Assembly: GCA_030674155.1 (NCBI GenBank)
Contig: CM060322.1
Span: 61,134,382 to 61,198,381 of the forward strand
Direction: 5' to 3'
Source: Stramonita haemastoma
Lineage: Eukaryota > Mollusca > Gastropoda > Neogastropoda > Muricidae
DNA: 64,000 nucleotides
Positions 36,823 through 48,784 of this stretch are shown here, piece after piece. The notes beneath the pieces are model-generated. The model had not been told where the DNA came from, searched no databases, and saw only the letters and a list, made by a program, of their open reading frames with translations. Positions within the stretch are counted from its first letter, which is position 1; the number at the start of each line of letters is the position of its first letter. The position numbers and the translations under genes are program-made.

Positions 36823-37103
36823 AATTAACCCTCTTAGTCCCGATCCGGGATTTGCCAGGATTTACACACAGTAGCTTTCCATCACACTGTGACCATCACT
36901 AATTGCTACCACATGTCAAAGCTCTATCAGGCCAGAAGGAGAAACCCTGTAGAGTGTCTGGAAGTAATTATAGCTGCTGGTATGTATGCCTACTTAGAAG
37001 GAGGAAAAGGCCAGCCAGCATGTGTGCCTGACCTGATTTTGTGATGGAATGTGAAATCTAGGGGCAGTTTGTGTTTAGAGATACCAAATGCAAGAGGGTT
37101 AAT
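36823..37103. mobile_element. piggyBac-like MITE flanked by TTAA
   Basis: The left end reads TTAACCCTCTTAGTCCCG and the right end CAAATGCAAGAGGGTTAA, giving an 11 bp inverted repeat that includes TTAA. TTAA target sites with ends starting CCC are the mark of the piggyBac superfamily. About 275 bp long, without coding capacity. Related copies lie at 48958-49250 and 52015-52470. Confidence 0.75.
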
Positions 37104-37464
37104 TAATTAATTGATTAATTGATTGGGTAATTAATTAATTAATCAATGAATCAATCAATTATGGAAGTCAAACCATAAAACATGACTGAACAAGTCTGTA
37201 ACAAGATTAATTTAGCAAAAACAGGAATTTCGGTTTGTTTGTTTTTTTTAAAATAGTAAATATTTCAGAAAATATGTCCACCTTTATGCTTCTGCCACCC
37301 ACATCACAGCAGAAACACGACAGGGGATGAACGACAGTTTCCATGTTAACAGTTCATGACATTTAGACAACGCTTTACTTCAGCAACAGAAGTACTCAGA
37401 AACAGTTGGGAAATCATGTTATTGATGTACGTGACCTTTTCATGGATGCCTTGTAACAAAACAA

Positions 37465-37468
<4 letters not shown>

Positions 37469-37528
<60 letters not shown>

Positions 37529-37571
37529 AACACACTCATAACCATGCACACAAACACCTTCATGCATGTTT

Positions 37572-37611
<40 letters not shown>

Positions 37612-37770
37612 ACACACACATACACACACACACACACACCCACCACCCCCCACCCACACCCCACCCACACACACACCACCTCACACACACACCCCCACAC
37701 CCACACCACACACCCCCACCCCCCATTCCACACACCCCCACCCACACACCCCCACCCACACACAACCACC
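37469..37770. repeat. (TC)n and C-rich (CA)n tracts
   Basis: A pure (TC)n at 37469-37525 is followed by (CA)n at 37575-37640 and CACCCC-rich DNA to 37770, ending close to the donor of the exon at 37783. On the coding strand this is a GT- and G-rich intron start. Confidence 0.95.
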
Positions 37771-37782
37771 AGCACTACTGAC

Positions 37783-37939
37783 TATCTTTGAAGGGGTCTT
37801 CACTGTTGAATGGGTCAGCAGGGACAGGGGCGGCAGAGCCAGCGAAGGGGTCGTTGTCCTTGAAGGGGTCACTGTCCTTGAACCCGTCCGCGTTGGAGCT
37901 GAGGCTGAAACTGCTGACAGTGCTGTTCTCACTGCCCAC
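37783..37939 (-). CDS. EPS15L1: EPS15L1 exon: first DPF exon
   Basis: A 157 bp exon with phase 0 in and phase 1 out. It opens V-G-S-E-N-S-T-V-S-S-F-S-L, then four Asp-Pro-Phe motifs: K-D-S-DPF, K-D-N-DPF, A-DPF and S-E-DPF. DPF triplets bind the ear of AP2 alpha-adaptin and are the hallmark of the Eps15 C-terminal third. The acceptor is TGTTGCAG behind a short (TG)n tract. The donor GATA/gtcagt was chosen because joining to the next exon gives D-S-DPF in frame. A CA- and C-rich tract fills the 200 bp beyond the donor. Confidence 0.93.
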
Positions 37940-38370
37940 CTGCAACACACACACACACAGGGTCAGAGGTCAGGGGGCAGAGGGCAGGGGTCAGGGTCAT
38001 GTCACCGTCACCCTCAGCCTAACCACACAACACACTCTGACACACACAGACACGCAGACACGCAGACACGCATACATGCATACATACATACACTTTTGTT
38101 TTTCTCTGCTGCATTTGTCAACATGCATGGCTTTTAATGCAGATTTAACTTAATTCTTTCTACTATTTGTACTTTTTGTCTATCCATGTGTCTCTCTCCA
38201 TTTGATTTGCCTGTCTCTGTCTCTCTCTCCCTCTCCTATCTACTATTTGTATACCTTTTTTTTTTATCCCTGTGTCTGTCTCCATTAGCCTGTCTCTGTT
38301 TCTCTCCCCCCCCCCCCCCCCACCCCCCCCCCCTCTCCCTGACTGCAGGACAACTAACTGACTGACTCAC

Positions 38371-38506
38371 GTGGCTTTGGAGCTGAACTGGTCGATGTCG
38401 GAAACAGGTGGAATTGCCGTTGAGCTGAGTGACGGAGAAACCTGGAGGGATCCCCCCCTGAAAGGCCTCTGTGCTGATCCTGTAGACTCTGTACCCTGGT
38501 CTGGGT
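38371..38506 (-). CDS. EPS15L1: EPS15L1 exon: end of coiled coil, one-base frame break
   Basis: The preferred exon is 136 bp. It begins after a TTAAACAG acceptor with TQTRVQSLQDQHRGLSGG, which continues the coiled coil: human has I-N-Q-A-R-S-K-L-S-Q-L-H-E-S where this gives I-N-Q/T-Q-T-R-V-Q-S-L-Q-D-Q. It leaves by a CAC/gtgagt donor in phase 0. Phase 0 in and out needs a multiple of three, so one base is in excess, most simply in the run of seven G (plus-strand C at 38452-38458). An alternative without a frame break is an 87 bp exon from 38457, using the CCTTTCAG acceptor inside. The first 60 bp are also the unit of the array at 38.6-39.6 kb. Confidence 0.7.
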
Positions 38507-39560
38507 CTGTTTAACAACAATGATGATAATAGATGATAATATAATGATAATAATGATAATAGATGAGCTAATAAAATGAAAAATGATGATATAATATAAA
38601 GATACCCTGACAGGCCTCTGTGCTGATCCTGTAGGCTCTGTACCCTGGTCTGGGTCTGTTATAACAACAATGATGATAATGATATGATAATAATAATGAT
38701 GATAAAAATATGAAAATGATATAATAACATCCCTGACAGGCCTCTGTGCTGATCCTGTAGGACTCTGTACCCTGGTCTGGGTCTGTTATAACAACAAGGA
38801 TGATAATATTATGATAATAATAATGATGATAATAACATCCCTGACAGGCCTCTGTGCTGGTCCTGTAGCTCTGTACCCTGGTCTGGGTCTGTTATAAACA
38901 ACAATGATGATAATGATTATGATAATAATAATGGATGATAATAACATCCCTGACAGGCCTCTGTGCTGGTCCTGTAGGCTCTGTACCCTGGTCTGGGTCT
39001 GTTATAACAACAAGATGATAATAATATGATAATAATAATGATGAAATGAATAACATCCCTGACAGGCCTCTGTGCTGGTCCTGTAGGCTCTGTACCCTGG
39101 TCTGGGTCTGTTATAACCAATGATGATAAATGATAATTATGATGATAGTAACATCCCTGACAGGCCTCTGTGCTGGGTCCTGTAGGCTCTGTACCCTGGT
39201 CTGGGTCTGTTATAACAACATGATGATAATGATAAAATGATGATAATAACATCCCTGACAGGCCTCTGTGCTGTCCTGTAGGCTCTGTACCCTGGTCTGG
39301 GCCTGTGACAACAATGATGATAATGATGATGATGATAACAATGATGATGATAATGATAAGTGATAATGATGATAATGATAATAATTTGATAATAATACCC
39401 CCTGACAGGCCTCTGTGCTGGTCCTGTAGGCTCTGTATTCTACTCTGGGTCTGTCATAACAATAATTATCAATAATGGTAATAATGATAATAATGATGAT
39501 AATGATGATAATAATGATAACCCTGTAGACTCTGTACTCTAGTCTGGGTCTGTTATAATA
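38460..39560 (-). repeat. Array of exon-derived blocks (about 60 bp) with AT-rich spacers
   Basis: On the minus strand each unit holds a conserved block TTATAACAG + ACCCAGACCAGGGTACAGAG + CCTACAGGACCAGCACAGAG + GCCTGTCAGG, followed by a variable (ATGATA)-type spacer. Nine full blocks start near 38460, 38609, 38737, 38846, 38955, 39061, 39159, 39257 and 39404. A partial one lies at 39511-39556 and a diverged one at about 39720-39760. The lowest-coordinate block is part of the EPS15L1 exon at 38371-38506. The spacers vary in length and sequence much more than the blocks. Confidence 0.92.
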
Positions 39561-39649
39561 ATACCAATACTGATGATAATGAATGATAAGAGGATAAAAC
39601 CGTACAGTGGATCACATATGCATCGTCATCAAATAATAATAATAATATA

Positions 39650-39722
39650 TAATATATAATAATAAATATGGGATTTATATAGCGTGAATCTTGTAGATAC
39701 ACAAATCAAAGCGCTTCCCTGT
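39650..39722. mobile_element. Dispersed repeat with ATTTATATAGCG core
   Basis: GGGATTTATATAGCGTGAAT, CTTGTAGATACACAAATC, AAAGCGCTTCC. Similar copies: 45680-45755 (reverse) and 56460-56520. Possibly the conserved core of a SINE; the limits are not clear. Confidence 0.6.
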
Positions 39723-40019
39723 TGAGTATCTGTACACCACTCTGGGTCTGTACTAACAATTATTTTATGTCTGAAGAGAAAGATGTCAGCACAGCACAGC
39801 ACAGCACACAGGCTGGAATGCACGACTCTATACAAGGTAACCCTGCAATACCTGATTCTTTTACCTTTAGTCAGCTCGGGATTTAAAAGAATTGTTGCTA
39901 TTTTTTGGGGGGGTGGCCCGAGGTGCTGAAATGAGATGACCAACAGCCACAATCCCTAAATCGGAGTACCTCCGCTAGGACTTTAAAACTATCTCAACAA
40001 CAACAACAACGTATATCAC

Positions 40020-40169
40020 CTGGTTGATCTGGGAGGTGAGGTCTTTGTGCGAAGAGGTCAGCTGGGCGAGCTGTTGGCGTGAGGACTCCACCTGCTGTTC
40101 CAGGCTCTGCTCCTCCTCCCTCAGCTTCTGCAGGTCTTGCCGTAGCTGGTCCACCTCCCCCTCCTGGTT
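40020..40169 (-). CDS. EPS15L1: EPS15L1 exon: coiled coil
   Basis: A 150 bp, phase-0 exon of 50 residues, rich in Gln, Glu, Leu and Ser. It opens N-Q-E-G-E-V-D-Q-L-R, passes LQKLREEEQSLEQQVESS and ends L-T-S-Q-I-N-Q. Human EPS15L1 reads N-R-L-Q-Q-E-E-T-Q-L-E-Q-S-I-Q-A-G at the centre and D-E-I-N-Q at the end, so position and register agree. The acceptor is GTTTTCAG and the donor CAG/gtgata. A long (ATC)n-type microsatellite (40180-40480) begins about 15 bp upstream of the acceptor. Confidence 0.93.
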
Positions 40170-40174
40170 CTGAA

Positions 40175-40760
40175 AACCCCCATCATTGTCATTGTTATCA
40201 TTGTCATCATCATCATCATCATCATCACCGTCATCATCATCATTGTCGTCGTCATCATCACCATCACATCATTGTCATTGTTATCATCATCAATGTCATC
40301 ATCATCATCTTTCTTTGTAGCACTGTTGTTGTTGTTAATTATTATTACTATTATTATCTTTATTATCTTTCTGATCATCATCATCTTATTTTATTATCAT
40401 CATTACCATTACCATTATCATCATTATCATTATTGTCATCGTTGTAATTATTATTATTATTATTATTATTATTATAAATCATCTAACCCTGTCTGGGTTT
40501 TTTCCACTTATGGGTAATGTATATCAGGGAAAAGAAAATGGGGCCTAGAGAAAAAGATTTTGTGTTTATTGATTTTAAGTCAATAAAACATCTATGTTAT
40601 TAAAAAATAAAATTATCATTATTGTCATAATCATTATTTTCTGTTGAGGTAGGGGTAGTAGTGGTGGTGGTGATTATTAGAACTCTCATCATCATTATGG
40701 TGATGGTTATCATCATTGTTATGGTGATAATGATTATCATCCGTTATCATCATGACTGCC
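40175..40760. repeat. (ATC)n / (ATT)n microsatellite region
   Basis: Trinucleotide runs of ATC and ATT at 40178-40480 and again 40612-40745, in the intron upstream of the coiled-coil exon at 40169. From 40760 to 42190 there is AT-rich noncoding DNA with a C run at 41289-41320; no gene is seen. Confidence 0.95.
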
Positions 40761-42189
40761 TGAAATGTTAACTCTAGGGTGAAGCAGCCTATAATATAAA
40801 TCAAGAATCCTAGATATGCCTGCCTGCTGGAATAAGGCATTACCATGTTGTTTATATGACTTCCAGCAGTCATCAAAATACAACCGCTTCCTTCACTTTA
40901 AAGTCTTTTCTCATTTCCATGTTTTTCTCTTTATTTCTTCTTCTTTTTTTTTAGGTGTATACAGAGGGGATTTTAACACTAACTTAGTAAATACACCCTA
41001 AGGTCAAGCCCCCTTTTTCAGCTTTCCCTAAATCCCCAAAGAATAAACAAATCTCTGTAAATAATACATTCCACATAGTTCTACTACCAAACTGAATGTC
41101 AACCAAACCATAAAAAAAACAACTAAAATAGCAGAATAATAAAGAATATACTGAAAACTGACCCCCCCAAAATTCAGAAAACTTATCCAGTTTAATGTGG
41201 TATATATTATCTTTTTTATTTTAAAGTAAATAAAGAATGCAGACCCCATTGATAAAGCAGCATGCACATTCCAGCTGACCCCTGCATGCCCCCCCCCCCC
41301 CCCCCACCCCCGACCCCCCCTCAGCCAAATGAGAAGTGCAGACCAGCTCAGATTGAACAGAAGAAATCCAAGACAAAGCCTCTGAATACACCGCACAAAC
41401 ACATGCATCCTCCTCCTCCTCCTTCTCTCTACTTCCAAATCAACACTCAACAAAAAGGAATGCCAGTACAACTGTTAGTCAAAGGAGAAAGAAATAAAAC
41501 CCAAGGAAACCCCACATACACGTGATATTTTTTTTTTAAATAATGATACACAGCAAACAAGTACAAAAAAAAGAAATTTAGAATAAAAGAAAAGTTAAAT
41601 TTGGATCAATACAAAACAAAATGTTATCAATCAAAACAAGGTAGAAAGCAAAACAAACACTGTTACAATAAAGTCTGAGGTGGTGATCAATTTCAAATAA
41701 TCAGAGGCTGAAACCATTTAAAAATTAATGAGTAGTGACGGGAGGTTAATTTACATGCTTTTTGTTGTCAGTTCGGGAGGGGTATAATACATTACGATCA
41801 ATACTCTTTTTTTTTTTTTAATCACAGTGGAAATCTATACTTAACTTGCAGTCCCTGAAAACAGGGCAGTGTGCCAACACAGGAACAAGCCACAGTCAAT
41901 GTTGCAGATAACAGAAAATCATTCAGGCCAGCTAATCCAAGGAAAACAACTATGGTCCATCTCCATGAAGTTGTCTCCCATGGACCATACACTTTGTGGA
42001 CTGCCCTATGTCAGTGCTCAGTGTTTTGTGGTAGATCAACAATCTCTTTTAGGCAGAAGAACAGATGTTGGTCATAAAATTATCATTAGTTATATGATTA
42101 GCATAGTGTAACATGAGTCCTTACATGATTCATGAACACAAAACCGTACTGACCAGTGGTTGTTTAGCTGAGGGTATACTACATCTCAA

Positions 42190-42405
42190 AATCAAAAGGA
42201 CTTGCAAAAACAATACTAGCAAGGCACTGTCCAAGGAGGAATAAAAACAGGCAGTCAAGGAAAGATGGGAGGACAACATCAGCGAATGGACAGGCCTAGA
42301 ACTCAACAAAACCCTGAGAAAGGCAGAACAGAGAGAGGAATGGAGGGAACTGGTTGTCAAGTCTTCATGGGTGCCTCCACGGTTAGCAATACTAAGGGTA
42401 GATAG
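42190..42405 (+). mobile_element. Decayed C-terminal end of a non-LTR retrotransposon
   Basis: One frame reads WEDNISEWTGLELNKTLRKA followed by E-Q-R-E-E-W-R-E-L-V-V-K-S-S. The pattern K-R-W-x-D-N-I-x-E-W-T-G followed by R-x-x-W-R is the common C terminus of many LINE polyproteins in molluscs. Upstream pieces (Q-G-T-V, K-T-G) are in another frame, so the copy is broken. From 42410 to 43190 nothing else is recognised. Confidence 0.7.
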
Positions 42406-43189
42406 ATAATAGATACTGCATTGTGTTCAATATTTGGTAACTGTTGTTTTTCACAAATATAAGAGAGGCATCAGTGAAAAGCTGGCTTTCACATAATAAA
42501 TGGCGGCTTACTACACTTGTGATCTATTTTACTTTAATACTTCTGATCTTTTTTACTTTAATACTTCTGTGCCACTATACAAGTCCCCCTTTTGAAATTT
42601 TCCAATGAAACAAAAAGCTTCTCTAAGACCTCACCAAGCATAACTTCAGCCATGCGCCACCCACACCCCTCCACTCTTTTTTTTTAAAAGCAAAACAATG
42701 TAAAATCTTACAGCCAATCATTAAAAAAAAAAAAAAAAAGCACATGAATTGCTGTGACATAAAGCCAGTTAACACACTGAGTACAGAACATTCATTCCAC
42801 TGACACACGCACTTCCAGAACAGTTCCCAGCCTGGGGCTCTGCATGACCTGACTGATCTAAACAGTCACTTAGTCTGAATATGAAAAAAAAAAATCTCTT
42901 CACTAAGGTCAACTGGCTTATGCTGTACGATCTTTTTCATCAAAAGTGATGTCCGATGAGTAATCATGGGTTTTGGAACTGCATTTCAAAATCAGTATTT
43001 TTATTAGCATTACTATTGTTGTCGACTAAATTCATGATCAGTCAAAACCAACCAACAGGAAAAAAAAAAAAGTAGGCAAGCCCACCACCCAGCGAGACCA
43101 GCCAATGCATGCAGCAGCACGCAGCAGAGGACCATGATTCCTCCAGCATCCATCAGACACACCACAGCCTCCCAGCCACAGCAGAAATA

Positions 43190-43692
43190 CCAGCACACAG
43201 AACACAGAAATACACAGCACACAGACACAGAAATACACAGCACAAAAACACAGAAATACACAGCAACAACAAGAAATACACAGCACAAAGAACACAGAAA
43301 TACACAGCACACAGAAATACACAGCACAAAGAACACAGAAATACACAGCACAAACAACACAGAAATACACAGCACAAACAACACAGAAATACACAGCACA
43401 CAGAACACAGAAATACACAGCACACAGAAAACACAGAAATACACAGCACACAGAAATACACAGCACAAAAACACAGAAATACACAGCACAAAAACAACAC
43501 AGAAATACACAGCACAAAGAACACAGAAATACACAGCACACAGAAAACAGACAACACAGAAATACACAGCACAAAGAACACAGAAATACACAGCACACAA
43601 ACAAGAAATACACAGCACACAAACACAGAAATACACAGCACAAAACACAGAAATACACAGCACAAACAACACAAACACACACACACAAAAAC

Positions 43693-43774
<82 letters not shown>

Positions 43775-43790
43775 TCAACACACACAGAAC
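43190..43790. repeat. Minisatellite (about 24 bp) passing into (CA)n
   Basis: About 20 copies of AGAAATACACAGCACAAAGA + ACAC with small length changes, followed by a (CA)n tract at 43676-43785. The simple CA tract and the unit share ACACAGCAC, so one may have grown from the other. Confidence 0.95.
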
Positions 43791-44265
43791 ATGCAAGCAT
43801 GCATGACTCAGCAACTTAATAACGCCGTTCCGTTTTGCTTGTCTTTTGGAATTGTTCACTGTTTACTCTGTTCATGTCAGTTTTCTTTGTTCCTTTGTCT
43901 GATTTGTTCTGTTCCCCCTGCCTGAACTTTTTTTAAAGCACTATGCCTTTCTTGCGGTTTGCAATGTACTAGTTAAGTGCTTAAAGATCGATGATTGCTC
44001 ATCCACAAAGAGCAGAAAATTATGCACAGTAAAACATATTATGCTGATTAGAGAAAGACCAACACATTATTCATTTATTTACTGCACATTCTGCTTACAA
44101 ATATAAAAAAACCATTTAACTAGACTGGGATCTTATTCACGAATCAAACACACAAAGCTCATGAGCATTATCATACTCTACATGTTTTATGACAAAAAGT
44201 TATGTCACTGAAAATCTCTTTTTTTAATTATCACTATGATAGTCTTGCTGTCTATGTGCATTATG

Positions 44266-44306
44266 TTGTATGTATGTATGTAGTATGTATGTATGTATGT
44301 ATGATG

Positions 44307-44340
<34 letters not shown>

Positions 44341-44415
44341 TGTATGTACTCAGACTCCTGGCATGTATAGACATTTACAGAACTAACCTACAGGCCCCTG
44401 TGTGTGTGTGTTGTG

Positions 44416-44484
<69 letters not shown>

Positions 44485-44530
44485 TTGTCTCTGTGTGTGT
44501 ATGTGCGTGCATGTGTGTATGTGTGTGTCT
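44266..44530. repeat. (GTAT)n and (GT)n microsatellites
   Basis: (GTAT)n at 44268-44350 and (GT)n at 44400-44530. No gene is seen from 43800 to 44880 apart from these and the G-rich tract at 44820-44862. Confidence 0.95.
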
Positions 44531-44885
44531 AAGCCACCACACAAAGTTTCTACAGGTGCAAACAAGCCACAGGCATGCACCTCCACCTGTCTCCCCTGCT
44601 ATACTACCTGTCCTCACCTAGTGGCTCACATCTGCTCTACCCAGCACAGCTCACAGAGTTAAAGTTAGCAAGACAGACAGACAGACAAGCGACACCCAGT
44701 TAGTAGAAATAAGCGTTAGCACAGCATTCACTCCTGAATTAATTACTCAGCGCATTAATGAATTAAGAGCAAGGCGCTACAGCAAGCATGGTACTGCCCA
44801 GCCAACAAGGAAAGCAGGAGGGGGGGGGGGGGGGAGGGTAGGGGGGATAGGGGGGAGGGGGCAGAGCCCTGTCCATTGTCCATAC

Positions 44886-44933
44886 CTTGACCAGCCTGTC
44901 CTGATTACTGATCTGTGATTTCAGTTTGTTCAC
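44886..44933 (-). CDS. EPS15L1: EPS15L1 exon: coiled coil
   Basis: A 48 bp, phase-0 exon of 16 residues, VNKLKSQISNQDRLVK, with acceptor TTTCCAG and donor AAG/gtatgg. It matches the EPS15L1 coiled-coil stretch I-S-S-L-K-T-Q-I-Q-S-Q-E-S-D-L-K in spacing and heptad character. The next exon continues this alignment directly. A minisatellite whose unit resembles the acceptor region begins about 10 bp upstream, and a long G-rich tract (44820-44862) lies about 25 bp beyond the donor. Confidence 0.85.
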
Positions 44934-44944
44934 CTGGAAACGCA

Positions 44945-45200
44945 TAGCACACACTGGGTTGGGTTCACAGGTAACACACAATGGGTTCGCAGGTAACACA
45001 CAACACACAGTACACATTAGGTTCACAGGTAACATACAACACAATACACAATGGGTTCACAGGTAACACACACACAATGTTCACAAGTAACACACAACAA
45101 GGGTTCACAGGTAACACACACAACACAACACACAATGGGTTCACAGGTAACACACAACACAATACACATTGGGCTCATAGGTACTACAACACAATAAAAC
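44945..45200. repeat. Minisatellite whose unit resembles the adjoining splice acceptor
   Basis: Units of 22-35 bp contain GGGTTCACAGGTAACACACA. The exon edge at 44933 reads GTTCACCTGGAAACGCATAG on the plus strand, which is similar, so the array may have started from it. From 45200 to 47180 I see no further exon; a SINE-like core copy lies at 45680-45755 and a G run at 46324-46338. Confidence 0.85.
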
Positions 45201-47187
45201 AGAGTACACATGTAACACACCATAACAAAACACACTGGCTACTACACAGGTGACACAACACACCTCAGAACAGCCAAGAACACACTGGGTGTGCAGGAAC
45301 TCATTTTCACACATCACACCATAAGTACGCTCGGTAATATGGAAACACTTTCTCCTAAAAAAAAAATTTTTTAATAATTAAAAAATGAAGCTTTCTTACA
45401 CAGAGCGAACCTCAACATGAGCCTTACTTCAACGCTGCTTTTTTACCCCATTCCTTTTCAACAGTCGATAGTGTTTCATCACCCACTTTGATCTAAACAC
45501 GATAACTGGTCATCTATCACACATTATATTGCTGTTTTGATTGACTGACTGATTCTCCATGCTGATCGATCAGAAGGGGGGGGGCGACGGTAACGCTGGG
45601 TCAGGGAAGAAAAATACAGAAAATTTCAAGTCTGTTAATCTTATTTGTGAACAGTCGCATGCGAGTAATAAGATCCAAATGCAAGCGCTTTGATTTGTTT
45701 GCTTTACAAGATTCAGCGCTATAAAAAAAAAAAAAATCCATTTATCATTATTATCATTACCAAAACCACTGCCATCTTTGCAGCTTTCTAAAACTTTCTA
45801 TGCAATACAGTCTAGTAAACAGCCTTTACTTTTCTTTTTTTTAGGTACAGCCTAGGACAGCCATTTGCTTGAGGTACAATACAGAGCCTTTTATTATACT
45901 GAGAATGAACTTCTTCTCTTCGGTTTGACAATCCACGGATTTCAATTGATTCAACATTCAGCAGATTTTTTTGCGCTCATCAAAATACTGAAACAATTGC
46001 ATACACATGTTTCCAAAGAGTAGCATTCTTCTCACTATAAGTAAAAACATTTTGCCTTGATGCAAGCAACATGGTGAGGTTCTCTGAATAAACACTCGCT
46101 ATATAAACTCAGAATGAACTCAACAAAACTACCCACTGAGTGGGACTTCAAACATGAAACAAAATTCTCTCAACACACAAATCTTTCGCCACAGTCTACG
46201 CTTTCTTTCACACACAAAGGTACCAACACACAGATGGAAAGTTCCAGAACATTCCTAACACCAACACAAAAGTGCAAGGAGGTGTGGGGAGGAGGGGGAA
46301 AGGGAAAGAAAAGGTGTGAAAGGAGGGGGGGGGGGGGGAAATGACAATGACAGGACAACACAAGCAGATATGGCACAAACACACACCACACACACTCACA
46401 CAACACTCACAACAAACCACACACACACACACAAACACACACACATACACACACCCCAACACAACACACACAAAACCCCATCTTCCCTCATCCTAAAAAC
46501 CACAATTTTCAAAGATAGCTAGGTCAGTTTATAGCGGTAGTCACAATTTTTTTTCCCCTGTACCTCAGCTGAGTATCGAAACTTTGCATACCCCACTGTT
46601 TTTGCCCAAAATTAAGAAACATTCCAACTTCAGGGATGAGGGATGCAAGAACATACCAGGCAGCACCCCGGGACAGAGCCCAGCTCTCCAATTCCACTTT
46701 CTAGACAAAACGCCTACAGATTCCCTGCGTGCTCACAGCACCCCCCCTCACAGGAAGGGGAGACACATGAACCCACAAACCTTAACATCTTGTTCCCCGC
46801 TTCACTTCACCTGCCTGTCTCTGTGGGACCTTGCAAAACATCAACAACCGTCGTTACAACGACAGCTGAACAAAGTCGAGACAACGGGAAGACACCCAAA
46901 CAAGGAGCAAACATCACACACACACACACACCGGGTGTGCTGGAAACACACAGCAGTAAACAACGCGGGTGAAATGATCACACAGCCATGGGTCGCATTT
47001 CAATTTCTTCCCCAATTCTTATCAAACCCAAAGGACCACCCACAGGACAGGAGGACGGCACACAGCAGACAGACAGGACGGGCAAAAACAGACAGACAGA
47101 CAGACGACAGACAGACAGACAGACAAGAACAGGGCTGTTCTGACAGTGAGTCAGGGAGTGAGACCTCTAACAGTCACACAGGCATAC

Positions 47188-47248
47188 CTCCATCTGTTTC
47201 CTTCGATGTCTTGATTCATTTCTTTTAGGTTCCTTCCAGGTTGGATTT
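47188..47248 (-). CDS. EPS15L1: Possible EPS15L1 exon, damaged: coiled-coil start
   Basis: Splice signals are strong: acceptor TTTCATTGTTTGCAG and donor GAG/gtatgc. The 61 bp between them start KSNLEG in phase 0, reach a stop, and continue in the next frame as N-E-S-R-H-R-R-K-Q-M-E. With one or two missing bases in A runs this would line up with the EPS15L1 segment [22 protein letters not shown]. The similarity is modest and the frame must be mended by assumption, so this is a candidate only. It is the sole trace I find of the N-terminal half of the coiled coil. Confidence 0.4.
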
Positions 47249-48034
47249 CTGCAAACAATGAAATCTTTCCATAGAGATTGCACCCCTTTGGCTTCAACAC
47301 AATAACTAATATCCTGTTAATAGTAGAGGCTTCTGCATTCATTGAAACCTTCCAAAAGATATGCACCCAAAAGCTTTCAAATATGCAATAACACCTTTTT
47401 AACACAATCAGATCTTTTCAAAAGAGATTTCACCAAGAGGGTTTCAACACAATCACTAAGCAGTCTCTATATGCAGTTATTTTCGCATTCAATGAAACCT
47501 TTCCAATAGAGATTGCACCAAGGGCTTTCAACACAATCATAGTCTCTAAATGTGCGGGAGCGATTTTAGAAAAAATTCATGTGCACATGCGCATGTTCAC
47601 CCCAACACACACCAAAACACAGTATGCAATTTGAAAAAACATACAAGTCCTTTGGATGAGACTATACACCAAGGTGCTGTGTGCTAACACACACAGAGCA
47701 TCTTGCCCACATTTAAACCGCTCCAGAAAGTATGCCACGGGATCGGGAGGGAAAACAATGACAAATTTTTTTAAAACATACGCATAATGGCTTGTGTAAG
47801 ATATAAACCCCAAACTAAAAACAAAAAAAATCCCATGTAATAGATATACCCAATCAATGAACCAGATGCATAAAAAGTCCTTGTTTCTAAAGAAAACATA
47901 AGCATTCATTTCACCAACACAACAGCCCCTCAACTTCGTCAAACAGAACACTGTAAAACACAGGGAAGAATTCTGGATACTTCAAAATGTTTACATAAAA
48001 CGGCGATGACAATCATTTCCCGTAACACTAACAG

Positions 48035-48330
48035 GTCATCTACCTAGAAACAGGGCCCGAGCTTGTCATCTAACATGTCATTTACCTCACCAAGAAAAAG
48101 AGGACCCGACCTTGTCATCTATCTCATCATTACCTTTACCCAAGGGAACAAGAAAGACAGAAAAAACAAAGAGGCCCCGACCTTATCATCACCTCACCCA
48201 GAGGAGAAAAAACAGAGAGAACTCTACCTTGTCATCCCAAAAGTCATCTAGAGGAAAAGAAAGAGAGAGAACTTTTACCTGTCATCAACTCGCATTAAGG
48301 TAAAAAGAACTCTACCTTGTCCTTAACCCC
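48035..48330. repeat. Degenerate minisatellite, about 50 bp
   Basis: About six copies of a unit with CCCGACCTTGTCATCTA and CTCACC-AAGAAAAAGAGG, with many indels. It marks the edge of the stretch with swollen homopolymers. Confidence 0.7.
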
Positions 48331-48744
48331 AAAATTTTTAAAAAAGTTTTTTGGACAAAAAAAGGGTTTTTTGGTTTTTCCCAAAAACTTTTTTTTGGGA
48401 AAACGGGAAAAAAAAAAAAGAAACTGTTAAACTTCTCCGGGGGAATAACCTGGGTTTCTCACCATCTCTAAAACTGTAACCCAGGTCCTGTGGCCAACGC
48501 ATTTAAGAACATTGCCAAATTTTTAAAACCCGTTCCGCTTTTAGGGAAAAGTACGTTTGCACTGATGGGGGAATGCAACATTTACAAAAGTGCATGCATC
48601 AGGGGTGGGTGTAAAAAAAAAAAAAATTTTTTCCTTTTTAAAAAGAAACGAAGGGAAAAAAAAGGGAAAAAAAAGAAAAGAAAAAAAAAAAAGAAAAAAA
48701 AAAAAAGGGGGGAAAATTTTAAAATACCATACAAAATGCAAATC

Positions 48745-48775
<31 letters not shown>

Positions 48776-48784
48776 AAAGGGCCG

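Noticed and set aside
43038..43925. Cys/Val/Phe-rich and Thr/His-rich frames over 200 residues
   Set aside because: Translations of a 24 bp minisatellite and of (CA)n.
46584..47228. Plus-strand open frame of 214 residues
   Set aside because: Composition is random, with a (CAGA) tract at the end; no splice sites or family features. It also overlaps the candidate minus-strand exon at 47188.
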